Assembly: GCA_013339765.2 (NCBI GenBank)
Contig: JABSTR010000943.1
Location: forward strand, 36,001 to 100,000
Direction of reading: 5' to 3'
DNA length: 64,000 nucleotides
From: Haemaphysalis longicornis
Taxonomy: Eukaryota; Arthropoda; Arachnida; Ixodida; Ixodidae
A program made the translations under genes and the position numbers. The notes under the pieces were generated by a model. The model made no database searches, was not told the origin of the DNA, and worked only from the letters and a program-made list of their open reading frames with translations. Positions 1 through 10,832 of the stretch are shown here, one piece after another. How positions within the stretch are numbered: position 1 is the stretch's first letter; the number at the start of each line of letters is the position of its first letter.

Positions 1-786
1 AAGAGAAAGTCAACTCTACCTTATTTCGTTTTGTTTTCTGGACTTCAAAAGTGCGTGTGGTGTCACCTCAGTGAATTTCGTAAAGTGGGGGGTATGTATT
101 GTGGCATGATGCCCGAAATAAAAAGGAAACGAAAGAAGAAAAGGACCCGCGCAAGGTGTCGCCGTGGATTATCATCATTGTGTATTGCGAAGCAGCGACC
201 GGAACAAGGTGCCGGAGGAGGAAGAAGGGGGCTCGGAAGATAGGTTGCCTTGCGGGCTCGATGTTTGAGGTGAGTCCGAGGGTACCAGAAGCATGTGGTA
301 AGGACGGCAAAGACCCAGGTGTTCTAGGACTGTTGGTATAGAACGTCAAGACACCACGCCGGCACTGGCAAATCCACGCTGTGGCCCTGTCTCCAGTGCA
401 TCTGCTCTTCTACTGACGATGCCACACCTTCCTGGGCCTCTCGCTTCTTCTGCAGCTGCGCCTTGATGCGGACTGGTATTTCAGAAGACTTCTGCGTCGC
501 TCGCACCGTGAAGCTCTTCAACGACATCCCCGTGCATCGACCACGTCAGACTCTTCCTTGACGCGAGAACCTTAAATCGTTTTTATGTGGGGGACTATTA
601 GTCCCTCTTCAGGCTAGTTTGGTTCTGTTGAACTTTCGTTTGTATCTTTTTAGTGTACATTTCCTAGTTAACCTACCATTATACCCTTATGTCCCGTCCA
701 GCTTAAATGTTGGTTATCCTCGGCCGTGAAATCCGATTCGCAATATCACATTCCTGTCTTGAACTAACGAGTGATGAGTTCTCCCT
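1..786. other. Unassigned left flank
   Basis: I see no recognisable gene here. Short open frames occur on both strands, including a minus-strand frame at 324-527 with a Lys/Arg/Gln-rich stretch, but none shows a motif I can name. The stretch around 560-700 is AT-rich with no clear repeat structure. Confidence 0.4.
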
Positions 787-2093
787 TACCTCAAAAATCA
801 TCACAGCCACTTCTCGTGCTAACAGCTCTGCTTTGAGTGGTCGTCATTGCTCTGACCTTCCCCTTTTTGAATCCCACCTTAAATGCGCCCGTTCCCCAAA
901 AGCGACAGCGACCGCGTGAGAGGACACCGTCGGTTCTTTTCGTCAAAGGTGGAGCGCGCAGAGCAGCGAGCGAGATTTTCCAGCGTTCAAGGGAGAGGCG
1001 CGGACTCCTGCTTGCACACGGCGTTCTCTTGAACCGAAGTAAGCTCCGGACAATGCGTCTTGGCGTTCCCGCACTAAAACACCAGCCGCAAGTACGCGCG
1101 GATGTTTTACCTTTCCCTTCTTTGCTCGCGTTTTCCAAAACAACTTCGGCAATCGAACATCGAAACGCGTTTACGTTCGCTCTTCTATACTCCCGCTATC
1201 GGTTCCCGCCTTCGGCTCAGCTGCAGGCGATACTGAAATCTCAACTAGCGTAGTAGATTTTGCCCTGTCATCGGGAGCTTCAGGTAGGAGTGACCAGGGC
1301 ATGACGTGCTCTTTAGACACCTGGTATCGGCCGACAGACCCTATCGCGTCATTAACCGACCTTTCAGCAACAGCCTCAGTAAGGTAATTGAGAAGGGTGG
1401 GCTTGTTCTCTTTCCCACTGTCAGGACTACACTGCGTCCAAGCTGCCCTGTGTCAAATTACGGCTTAGCCACAAGTGACACCGAACTGGCTAGGAGATCG
1501 GCTGGTCGTTGCTGGAGGTCTGTTACCTGGGCTAGCGGCAGGACTGAATGCTCGCAGTGACGATATTTTCATTACTCCAACTGAACTGCAGAAACAATTC
1601 GCGGCATCGAGTGCAGGCTTTTGCACAAGGTCCCTCTATTTTTACCGGGTTCGAAGAAACAACATGCGTTTCAGCAGACTCGTGTAGCCTTTCGTGGTCC
1701 TCATGGTTTCCGCAATTCCGCGAAAATGTGTTTCGACTACAAAATGAATGCACTTTGGCGCTTCGGGCTCGTATTTATACCCAAAGGGCTAACGGTCGAA
1801 GAAGCGTCCCCCCCCCCTTTTGCTCACAGCGCGACATGGTACAGACACACAACGCTCTTTCCAGAGTTCGTGAAGGGTCGGTCCGAAGCTTGAATCACGC
1901 CGACAGGGAGGCGCCAGCGATACGGCCACTTCAGGGCCAGTTTCGGCATGTGAGGTTCTGTTGGCTGTCGCTGCAAGATTTAGCCACCGACAGAGATGCA
2001 CCCAGGCAGAAGGCACACATACAGGTGGCTCTGCCACAAAGCAGAAGAGCACTGCACGAAGCTTGCAGCACAACGGCGCGCAGAATTGTAACA
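787..2093 (-). mobile_element. LTR retroelement remnant, copy A (tRNA-Leu-primed family)
   Basis: From about 790 to 1740 this aligns by eye, in the same orientation, with the internal region at 42615-43550; shared landmarks include the 'ccacttct' start, a 'ttcccctttt' tract and 'tttagacacct'. From about 1745 to 2093 it matches the outer half of the LTR at 44875-45503. The PBS, gag start and inner half of the LTR are missing, so LTR and internal sequence are joined by a deletion. The minus strand is the coding strand, judging by the intact family member. All frames are broken. The right edge ends GTAACA, the inverse of the TGTTAC that opens the LTR. A left LTR is not visible. Confidence 0.6.
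1745..2093 (-). repeat. Partial LTR of copy A
   Basis: This is the outer part of an LTR, similar to 45130-45503 and 41800-42149. The shared landmarks are 'tttccgagttcgtgag'-like sequence near 1860, the 'cacaaagca' block near 2035, and the end GTAACA at 2088-2093. It contains a 9-C run near 1810. On the minus strand this is the 5' LTR start. Confidence 0.55.
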
Positions 2094-2309
2094 CCCGCTG
2101 CGCTGAAACAAATGCGCTTCCCCGAACTAAGGCCCATGACGCCGCGCAGTTTTTGTCGCAAGGATTGGTCACCGTTATGGCGACCGAGGCACATTTGAGC
2201 GGCACCTCCCACCGAGAAGGAAGCGCATACCGCCCGCAGACAAACGGCTTAACGGAACGACATAGCAGAACAATCACCGAAATGCTCACATTGTACGTCA
2301 ATGTTGAGC
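2094..2309 (+). pseudogene. Ty3/gypsy integrase fragment, part 1
   Basis: One frame reads through SHREGSAYRPQTNGLTERHS and ITEMLTLYVNVE. This is the gypsy integrase catalytic-core signature (family form Y-H-P-Q-T-N-G-x-x-E-R), with His of the YHPQTNG motif replaced by Arg. The integrase joins retrotransposon cDNA to host DNA. The upstream part of the core, including the first catalytic Asp residues, is not present because copy A lies immediately left. The frame is cut at 2309 by the 4.46-kb insertion and continues at 6766. It cannot encode an active protein. Confidence 0.82.
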
Positions 2310-3141
2310 CACGGCCTCCGCCATGGAGGAAGAAAAATGTTAGGAGGGAGCATGACGTCAGGCGGCCCAGCTTCGGCAAGCCAACCTCCTCTGAAGCTGC
2401 TTTCTCCTCTCCTCGGGCTCCTCCCGCGCAATGCATTGTGGAAAATCCACCACGCTCAGGCCCGCCTCTGTGGGCCCGCGGTAGCATTTAGTGGCTCCGG
2501 CTGGCTGCCGGTGCCGGTGGAGATGGAGGCGAGCGCCGTCGCCGAAGGGGCCGTACAAGATTGTTCGCCAGCGTTGCGCTCCAAGCTTCGTATCGTGGAA
2601 GTACTTCCGCTGTCGCTATTCAAAGCAAGGCGAGACTTCGATCGCATTCTTACGAAGCACCCTCACGAGCTGCTAGCCGAATTTCACTTCTTTCGTTGGA
2701 TCGCTCGAACGCGCCGCCGTAAACATTCACAAGCATGGAGCGGCCTACAGCTGCGCGGTGTTTGCCAGGTGTGCTGTGACGATTGCGTTTGGCATTCTGC
2801 TGAGTTATCGCGCGTAATGAGTGTCGTGTTGGCGGGGAGGTGGTGAGACTAGCTTTGGTTTCGCTCGCGCGCGCTTTTGCATACGTTCGCCTTTTCGGTG
2901 CTCCGGCGTGATGGTACGTTTTTATCTACTTCAGTGCACTGGAAAACAAAGTGTTCAGAACCCTTATGTTGGGTGTGACCGTACGCCGGCTATTTGTCCG
3001 CTGAGGACCGCTCGATCGGTGCGATACGTATATGAAAAAAAAAAAAAACACGAATGCTATATTACGATGGGAGGGACCTTGCTGAATTGTGGACTAACTG
3101 CGCCTTGCCAATAAATGGTTAAAGAAGTGGTTGAAATGGTT

Positions 3142-3182
3142 GATCTTTTCAACTTTGCCTGAGCGGCAAAGTTGAAAAGATC
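3142..3182. repeat. Perfect 18-bp inverted repeat with 5-nt loop
   Basis: The arm GATCTTTTCAACTTTGCC (3142-3159) is followed by TGAGC and the exact reverse complement (3165-3182). GAAAT/ATTTC outside the arms extends the symmetry after a small bulge. Perfect arms in otherwise decayed DNA suggest a recent event or a selected structure. Confidence 0.85.
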
Positions 3183-3539
3183 ATTTCTACTTCTGCACGC
3201 GGCGGCGGCACACAACTCTCCGACTGCGGCGTGAACTTCGACGGGTCGGAAAGCTCAGTAAACAAAGATGTTTTCTGCCTCTCCCGTCCGACCACTTTGC
3301 CCGCACGATCGGGCCGCTGCGCATTTCGGGTTGCAGGCAGAGCTGCGCGCAACGACTCGTCGCCGAAACTCGAATACGCGGACGGCCCGGCAACCAAACG
3401 GATAGACGCACGCACGCAGCGTCGGCGAAGGGCCACATGAGGCGCGCAAAGAACTACCGCTTGCCTGTCACGTGAATAGAACACCTCCCATCAGTCTTTC
3501 CTTTTTATTTTTTATGACTAGGCTTCACGATTGTCACGT

Positions 3540-3640
3540 GACGCTCCCTCCTAAACTTTTCTTTCCTCCATGGCCTCCGCGATCGGCTGCCGGCGGCGCG
3601 CCGTTGCTCCGGCAGTCCCATTCGGCCGGAGAGAGCGTAA
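3540..3640 (-). repeat. Internal copy of the TIR-element ends, joined right end to left end
   Basis: Read on the minus strand, this carries the right-terminal sequence (GGCAGCCGATCGCGGAGGCC) running straight into the left-terminal sequence (CATGGAGGAAAGAAAAG, then TTTAGGAGGGAGCGTCACGT), sharing one copy of the inverted repeat. Both halves match the ends of the host element at 2310-2365 and 6700-6765 with few differences. The terminus-to-terminus arrangement is unusual for a simple insertion. Confidence 0.6.
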
Positions 3641-4764
3641 TTTCGAAGGGGCCGTTTCGGCGCTTTCCGCCGCGCCGCGGCATGCGGAGCCGATGGTTGA
3701 AAGCAACAGCCGTCCGTGCTGCGCCGGTTCGCGAAATGGCTTTTGACAGCTTTTGCGCTCCGTATGGCAAAAAGAAACGGCCATAGCTGCTTTTAGGAAT
3801 GGAAAGTAATATTAAAGCACCTGGTGATGCCTTTAAGTCAGCTACGGTGGCGACAAGACGGGGTTATTTCACATGCGCTGTCCCGCACTACGCTCCACGG
3901 AGCCGACTATGCCTTTCCGATAATACCGCGGTAGCGAAACTTCCCGCGTTTAAATGATGTTCAAATCATAAACAGGTATTGCTATTTCTTATGCTGGCGT
4001 ACGGTCTTAATTCAATTCTGTACAGCCAAGGGCTATTAACTTGAGACAACGGGTGGCCGCTGTTTTTTATGGCATTCGAATCAATCTTTATTGGACGTAA
4101 TACCGGTTGAGACTGAAAAATGCTGGAAGTGAATTATGTTGAGGGATTCTTGAGCGACATCGCAATCTCCGTGGCACATCTGCGTTATGCTATTACGTTT
4201 TCGTTTTCAGCGGCAGCAAACAAAAAATAACTTTAACTTCGATGTTCTCCGTTTTTATTTCGTTATTAAAGGTATCTCGGTGCCTACTGGGAAGCGCAAT
4301 AAGCACTGTGAGTGGTATGAATACCTAAAATACATGAACTTTTCGTTACTGATTGCAGGTCCCATCTGTGAAGTAACTTAGCTCTTATATGTTTGGTTTG
4401 AATGTTAGAAATTTCTGTTCACCCTAAACAGTTACAGCACAAAAGCGAGTCCAGGGGCCGCATGGCTTTTTTTACATCATCACTGCGGAAGCATTAAATA
4501 CTCAATTACGCAAAAATATGGAGTTGGGGGTCAGTGCGAGCGAGATATGGTTCCAAAAATTTCACGCCTCGCAAAGAAAATAAAATGGAAGAAAACACGG
4601 TGTATTTGGATCAGGAAATGAAATTCGGAGCCGACGGAGTGCCAGCTCTCAAACACGCTATACGCCTGCAAAATGGCCAGTGAGTGCGCTGTGGCCTTAT
4701 AGACCGGTACTCAGGTCCGCAGTTCTCAGCGGGAGCTGTTAAACGTGGGCGACTACGAGAGAAA

Positions 4765-4785
4765 GGGGGGGGGGGGGGGGGGGGG
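4765..4785. repeat. Poly-G run (21 G)
   Basis: Twenty-one uninterrupted G residues lie inside the TIR element. The length is prone to sequencing or assembly error, and the run could form a G-quadruplex. The overlapping minus-strand open frame that reads as a proline run is an artefact of it. Confidence 0.9.
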
Positions 4786-6285
4786 CTGGCAAGAAGATGC
4801 AAATGAACAAAATTAGGCAAGGCGTACAAAATCAAGTTCTCGCTGCCGCTAGAACGATTCCTAATCGACGCCTCCTCAACCGTTATGCCACGTAGATTAT
4901 ACGCCAGACGTATCCCTGTGATGACTAAGACATTTTCGAAATAGAAGGTGACACAACCACGACGGACCTGCATTGAGGATCGCACAGCTTAAAATAAAAT
5001 GCATTCGCATTCCTGCAAGTAAGCAAAGTGTCTCTGTGAACGTTTTTAAGGGGAAGTGTTACAGGCTAGGTTCCGATCAGTAGCTGCGAACGTCGACAGG
5101 GTGCGTAGAAAAAGTCGCGTTGACAGCATGTATCTTGCGGCAAAGCCAACTTTGTGGCGTTTGCTCTGTATATGTCGATCTCATCTCGGTCCTAAAAAAA
5201 TTATAAAGAAATTGGTCGCCAGGGTGGTTGCATCATTACGCTGTGCTTCATTTAATTGTCATAATTAGTTAACAGTGACGTTATAAATGTTACAAAAATC
5301 CCGTCTGCTCATGGCCCTGTGGAGAGTGTATAGATACAAAAAACGGCTGTAACTTTTGTTTTATCAAAACTATCGCGAAACAAATATGACAATTATTAGC
5401 GGAAACGATTCGAACATTACGCCAGGTTTTATCTGCTTTTCACCACTAAGTAGTTCACAGCTGAAGTTGGAATTCCCGTCTGCAGTTAATACATTTACGC
5501 AAGGGAAACAAACAGCTTCATATGGTTGTCCAGTTTCATTAAACAAATTAACTAAGAAGTATACCGTATACGTTCAATCACAGATTACAAACAATGTTTC
5601 ATGCACTTCTTCGATTGCACCCTGCTGGTCTAGCCGCTGGTCAGCTTTCACACAGAACGGCAGTAAACTTTTTTTAATATATACGCAGTCTTTTTATTCA
5701 CAAATGTAGGATCTCAAAGCGTGTGCCTGACACAAGCAGAAAAAATTTCAGTGCGGTAAAAAATTTCATATATATGCTTATAATTTCAAATCACGTTGCA
5801 GTGCCCTGGGTGTTAGTTTCTTGCGCGATGGGGCCTGGTAGGTGACCGTTGCAACAACATGGCACGCCAACTGGAAACTTGTTCTCATCACCCAAATAAC
5901 TATTTATAATAACTCTATAAATGACCTCCGAGAAAGTACTGCGTACCACTCCGTATGCTCGCTCCACGCTTAAAACATGGTCAACCTTTCGTTGATCGCT
6001 GGCACACCTTTGCTTCATTTAAATAAGTTTCTCTAAGCTGCTGAGACAAGCCGACTTCATAAAATCACTGTCAAGTCTCATTCCATCTAAACAAAACGCC
6101 CGCACGGGAGGCAAGAGGAATTACGACAGCGAAGACACCCCGCCGCGCAATCTCCGCCAAGCCATTCAGAGGAGTCAATGCGAGCGGCCGAACCATCGGC
6201 TAACACCGCCACCTCGCGGCACGTTGCGGAGTGAGCCGCATTACATTTTTTTAAGTGCGAATGCACTTTATAAGCGACCCCAAAC

Positions 6286-6432
6286 CATCCACCGCCGGCG
6301 GCGGCGGCGGCGGCGGCGTCCGCAGTGCTCCTCTATATTTAAAAAAGAAACAGCATCCGGCGCCAGGTTTCGATCCGAGGACTTTGCGGCCGCAGCGCGA
6401 CGCTCTACCGACCAAGCCACGGACGCGACGCT
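6286..6432 (-). mobile_element. tRNA-derived SINE (degenerate)
   Basis: On the minus strand an A-box-like TGGCTTGGTCGGTAGAGC is followed 30-odd bases later by a B-box-like GGATCGAAACC (family consensus GGTTCRANNCC, one mismatch). These are the internal RNA polymerase III promoter boxes of tRNA genes. The body then continues into a GGC-rich triplet run (around 6295-6320). No cloverleaf closes, so it is a SINE head and not a tRNA gene. It lies near the right end of the 4.46-kb TIR element. Confidence 0.55.
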
Positions 6433-6765
6433 GATATCAGTGTTAGTGACGCGCCTTATATCTTTAACGCATTCAAACTACGTCGTCAGCGGCGTGCGTT
6501 GGCGACTCAGCGGCGTTATAGCGGCTTGATAACTGCGTGGTGTACACGTGATACTACAAACCCGATGGAAGAGATGGAAGCGAAGGCGGCGAGGCGGTGG
6601 GCTGCGGGGGCCGAGCGCAAGCGCCGCAAGCGGGCCGACAACCGTGCATTCGCACTTTCACATTCTCCCCCTAGGGGAAATGCGGGGGAATTTTTGGTGG
6701 GGGACGCGCCGAATGGGACGGCCGGAGCAACGGCGCGCCGTCGGCAGCCGATTGCGGAGGCCGTG

Positions 6766-7165
6766 GTTGAGCACAAGGTGTGGGACGCTGTTTCACCACA
6801 CGCAACATTTGCCTACAACTTTTCCCAACAGGAGCGCACGCAAACCTGCATTTGCGCTATTCTACGGTCGCGAACTATCGACAATTCTTGACGCCATGCT
6901 TATCTCCTACATCAGCGATGACCAAGATACTTCTGCCCACGAGTTTGTACACCGTGCTGAAGACGGCCGTACCTTGACCTGGCTTCAGATTCAGCAGCAC
7001 CAGCGGTTCAAAGCCGCCTACTATTACCGACGGCGACGACACGCCGCCTTCGCTCTCGGTGATCAGCTCTGCGTGTGGACCCCAGTGATACGCCGCCGGC
7101 TATCCGAATAGCCTAAGCGCCGATACTTCGGCCCGTACACAGTACTGCGAGGTCGCGCACCTAGT
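6766..7165 (+). pseudogene. Ty3/gypsy integrase fragment, part 2
   Basis: This continues the integrase interrupted at 2309. It reads HKVWDAVSPHATFAYNFSQQ, then after a frameshift near 6850 LFYGRELSTILDAML, and later a basic stretch and GDQLCVW. This is the usual order of the gypsy integrase C-terminal half (FAYN motif, YGR motif, then the chromodomain-like tail reading F-G-P-Y-x-V after a stop at 7109-7111, seen as RYFGPYTVLR). At least one frameshift and one stop inactivate it. Confidence 0.82.
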
Positions 7166-7239
7166 GCTACTCCAGCCATACTTCTCAGTATGAACGGCTG
7201 TTTTATGCAGTTCACTGCTGCTTGGAGTCGGTGCCTTTA

Positions 7240-7476
7240 TCGGCAGGGGGATAATGTCTCTATTCCCCCGGTGGCTATATGTATAAACTCAGGCGCGGTC
7301 TACAAAGTGACCGCCAAAGACTACGGCGAAGAAGCGGGTGTGCTTTGGATTTTCTCGCTATATTCGACACGTTCAACTCTCGGTTGTGCTGGCCTCACGA
7401 TTTAGGCGTGTCGCCTAACAACGTCCCTCTTTCTGTGTGTGGCCAACTTGCCTCTACATTTGGAAGGACGCAACAA
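7240..7476 (+). repeat. Possible polypurine tract and 3' LTR of the gypsy element
   Basis: Shortly after the integrase tail comes a purine-rich GGCAGGGGGATAA and then TGTC at 7255, the arrangement expected for a polypurine tract plus LTR start. The sequence could end at GCAACA (7476). No second LTR is in the window to prove the limits, so this rests on position and composition. Confidence 0.35.
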
Positions 7477-7699
7477 TGTTCCAACTTCGCGGTATCATTG
7501 TTATGACTGTTCCCGCCAACCTCTGTTTTAAAGCCCTATTTTTGCTTCAAATGTCCTCTTGTTTGCACATACACATCTTGATGCACTCAAGCATCCCCAC
7601 AGGTTTGAAGGTTGAAATGTTGACATCCTAAGACAATACGCTCCAGTACTCTTTGCGACGCTGATGAACGTTTGCCAGTAAATATTACCCTCGAACTGA

Positions 7700-7790
7700 A
7701 AACAAAATGTCCCACACGTATTTGCAATTTTCTTAACTTCCGCGAATTGCACACATTAGATTTATGAATAAATGAATGAATGATCACATG
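7700..7790 (+). repeat. LINE-like 3' tail (weak)
   Basis: A short AT-rich stretch ends in AATAAATGAATGAATGAT, a polyadenylation-like signal running into (TGAA)n. Tails of this form end several LINEs in the window. No coding sequence can be tied to it. Confidence 0.3.
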
Positions 7791-7809
7791 TTGCTTAGAA
7801 ACGGCAAAG

Positions 7810-7862
<53 letters not shown>

Positions 7863-7864
7863 AG
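7810..7864. repeat. (GA)n microsatellite
   Basis: About 45 bases of uninterrupted GA followed by GAGGAGAGAAAGAG. It sits between a LINE-like tail and a LINE fragment, so it may itself be an insertion tail. Confidence 0.9.
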
Positions 7865-8019
7865 AGTCCCTTAACATGGTGTGAAATGTTGGTGGCCAGG
7901 AAGCCGAAGGACTCGGGTTTAGTTTTAGGACTGAAAAATCCAGAATATTGGTTTTTAATGTCACCAGCACTGAATGCGTGTCCATTCAGCCCTCCGAATA
8001 ATACAGGGTCAAGAAATAT

Positions 8020-8920
8020 AAGAATTTCGGGATGTTGATAAAGGAAGACGAAAACTACTTGAGAACTCACAAGAAGCAACCTAGATTCAAGGAAAGCGCA
8101 AAGCGTCTATTATGAAGCATACAGCTTTGTGGAGGTGTAACAAATATGAAGTGCTGAGAGGAATATGGGAACGAGTAAGGACTCCGGTCCTCACATTACC
8201 GTCTGCAGTCCTCTGCTTTAAATCAGATGCACTTTCATGCCTTGAAGTGAACGAGAGAAAGGTAGGCCATTTACCCTTAGGAGAACATGGTGAAAAAACT
8301 AATGAGGCAGTACAGGGAGATATAGGCTGGGTGTCGTTTGAAGTTTGGGAACATCAGAGTAAAATATATGAGAGGAGGTTGAGACCAATGGATTAACGTA
8401 GGTAGACACCTAGGCATCTAGATTAGAAAAGCGTGGACATGCAGTGGTTAAGGAAAACTAGAAGGCTAACAATGAAATACAAAATGAACAGTGGTGAATC
8501 AAATACAGCCAAGGTAACCAAGAAAAAGTAAGGCAGATAGAAAAGAAAAAATGGAGGGAAAAAATGGAAGCTAAAGCGTCTTCAGAGATGCACAGGGCAG
8601 ACAAATTGGACAATTTGAAAGGAACATTTTTCCGATAATTCCAGGGGCGGTCCTTTGTTTTTTGGGGCTTGAGCAAGCTGCTTGAGAACTCATAGCTTTG
8701 TGGGGACGTATACCGATAATAATGGGGTATGCCTCATCTGCAGAAAAGAAACAAGGTATTCGGCGCATCGTTTTACATTGTGAGTGCGCCCATCAAAATC
8801 TTCAAGAAGGAAATATTCGGTTTCCAACTCCCTAGGGTTTATGCGTAGAACCGAGGCAGTTAACTTCAATGCTGCCGATGTGACTGAAAGTAAATTGGAA
8901 TGATGGTGAACGAAAGGCAC
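8020..8920 (+). pseudogene. Non-LTR retrotransposon ORF2 C-terminal remnant
   Basis: An open stretch at 8112-8396 reads YEVLRGIWERVRTPVLT, then AVQGDIGWVSFEVWEHQSKI and ERRLRPMD, the post-RT region of a LINE ORF2 (family wording E-A-V-Q-G-D-x-G-W-S-S-F-E). After stops it continues with a CLICRKET...AH...C motif near 8735-8790, the C-terminal CCHC zinc finger of LINE proteins, here frameshifted. Many stops and shifts make it non-coding. I cannot fix the clade by eye. EN and RT domains are absent. Confidence 0.6.
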
Positions 8921-8929
8921 ATTGGGAAT

Positions 8930-10600
8930 AATGCCTAGGACAGCTACCAGCGGCAACAAATAAAAATTGGCTCCAATCCACGCTGTGAAGGTGGGTGTTT
9001 GCGGCGCTCAATGGCGGGTGCAGGACCTTTCTTCACTGAGTTTCACCAGACTTCTGAGGATAGCTGGTAGGGCATGTGTTTTCGTTACATTGTTTATTTT
9101 CGCAAAAAACGTTTGCTGCAGTGGGAAAGCAATACTCAAGACTGGCCATGTATTTCAGATTGTTCAAAAGAATTGGTGCCGATCCACGCTGTTACGGTGA
9201 TTGGAAGCAAAGCTTTTAAACGACACCCACAACAATTGCCCATGCGACGTCACTTGAATTCGCACACGTGGCTGTACGAAGCGTGAAACAAGAGATGCTG
9301 GCAGCCGTTAGTGGGAATTCGCGGGGGCGGTGCCCCGAACGAAGCAGCGTCGGACATGGCCGGGCTAGAGCTGCAGACGACGCAGCCGCTGTAGCACGAC
9401 GGTGAGTCGGAAGTGAGAGACAACAGAGAGGAGCGTCTTTCGAAGGAAGAGACAGCGGAAACTAGCCATTATGACGTGCTAGCTTGGGGCTCCACCACGC
9501 GATACAAACGCAGACAACGAAACAAATGGGCAAGTGAGCTTGGAGATTCCCACTTATACCAATTTAAACTAGTTAGTATACTAAGTTTGAGGTTTGCGAG
9601 AAAGCTGAGTCAACTTCTATAATGGCTGTTTATCAGAACCAGTTGCTCCTTTTGCCTTTATTAATACCTCTTAAAACACAACAGAATTGGTATTCACCAA
9701 TCCATAAAACGGAGACCCATTCGTGGCAAGCAGTGCGCAAAAGGTAGCCTTTCTCTGGCGGGAAAATCTCTGTCTATGGTTTCAACATTTTCCTTCCCGG
9801 CCCTGAAAACCAATCATTAACGTATCACTCCCGTACGACCACTTAATTCCTTCTGGCCGGGGTGCCCAGGACATGCTACCGAGCAAGTTAATCTAGCCAT
9901 GCGAAGGAAACGCCTAATGGACGCGAAGCTTCTCCAAAACAGGCCCAAACCAACCACCTCTGAAGCAGACGACAAAGCCGACGGAAAGCGTTCTGCTGTT
10001 GTACCCGGCGGGCTGAGCAGGCTTCAGAGAGCGGAGATCGCTGGGTCACAGCCTTCTGGTTAACGCATTGTGCCTGCTCAGTGCCACAAAATGCGCTGTT
10101 CTCTCTGGCGGCGCCCTAATCCCAGGTTCTCCTTTGTTGGCGATGGTACGGTCAACATTTGTCTTCACTCCTGGCAACGCTGGGTGGTTAAAAAAATGTC
10201 AAGGCCCTTTGCAAACACAAATATGTGTTGTATTAAGGAGACTCTGGCTCTAGCACTCACGGGCAGCTCCTTCTTGAAGGAAAAGGGTATATAAATTCAC
10301 GAGGCCTTTTACGAAGCAGACAAATAAAACTTGACTGCGGTAATTACAAAAAAAAAAATGGTCTTTCGTGGGCTACCTTGTTCGTTCCTAAATAACTTAC
10401 TGAAAAAGTTTTTTTCTGCGTTTCTGTCCATTCAGCGAGAAATGTTACAGCTGAGTTTGCTAGCGGGTTTGTGACCCACTCTGAATTGATCGTTTATTCG
10501 GTAACTGATTAGTGAGCCACAGTGTTGCCAGTGTCTTCGTAGACCGGCACGAGACGAGCACGCTTCACTCGCCTTCAACGTTTCATAGTCGTCGGTAGCG
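8930..10600. other. Unassigned region with a short direct repeat and a poly(A) site
   Basis: No gene is recognised. A roughly 28-bp block, ATTGG(C/T)(T/G)CC(A/G)ATCCACGCTGT, occurs at about 8966 and 9172, so 206 bp apart. Near 10290-10358 a TATATAAA box, an AATAAA and an 11-A run follow each other within 75 bases, which may be the end of a retroposed sequence or an LTR; I cannot decide. Confidence 0.4.
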
Positions 10601-10832
10601 GCGTGTGTCGGCGAGGCTCGGCTGGCCGTGATTACAAGCAGCCCACATCCATCCTAGGAACGTCCATCGACCCAATCTTCAGCAACTTTAGGGTTCATCC
10701 ACTACAACAGCCCTTGACTTTGCATTTCACAGACCAGGAGGCAGTTATTATCAAAGCGGAACGCCAACCACAGCTCGACGTCACCTACGTTGAACATGAT
10801 GATGATAATGCCTAAATAAAGACACACTCATA
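10600..10832 (+). pseudogene. Non-LTR endonuclease C-terminal scrap
   Basis: The frame ending at 10815 reads ILGTSIDPIFSNFRVHPLQQ followed by LTLHFTDQEAVII. This resembles the end of an APE-type LINE endonuclease (x-S-I-D-x-x-F ... T-D-H-x-A-V), with the catalytic His of TDH replaced by Gln. The frame stops soon after at a run of Asp codons (gatgatgatgat) and AATAAA. No RT follows, so it is an isolated fragment. Confidence 0.5.

Larger units (their letters stand above)
2310..6765. mobile_element. 4.46-kb element with terminal inverted repeats inserted in the integrase
   Basis: The sequence starts CACGGCCTCCGC and ends GCGGAGGCCGTG, a perfect 12-bp inverted repeat. It is flanked by GTTGAGC on both sides (2303-2309 and 6766-6772), which reads as a 7-bp target duplication; 5 bp (TTGAG) with CCACGG ends is an equivalent reading. 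Removing it restores the integrase reading NVEHKVWDAV, so the boundaries are supported by the interrupted gene. Inside I find no transposase frame, so it looks non-autonomous or composite. The interior holds a perfect hairpin (3142-3182), a second set of the same terminal sequences (3540-3640), a 21-G run and a SINE-like segment. The superfamily is unknown. Confidence 0.72.

Noticed and set aside
2301..2846. 181-codon plus-strand frame at the left end of the TIR element
   Set aside because: It starts inside the element's inverted repeat, is rich in residues from GC-biased codons and has no transposase motif. I treat it as a chance frame.
4611..4985. Minus-strand frame with a proline run
   Set aside because: The prolines come from the poly-G tract; no domain is recognisable on either side.
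6360..6432. tRNA gene on the minus strand
   Set aside because: A- and B-box-like sequences are present but no acceptor or anticodon stem closes; it is a SINE head. The same applies to 38000-38172 and 57690-57795.
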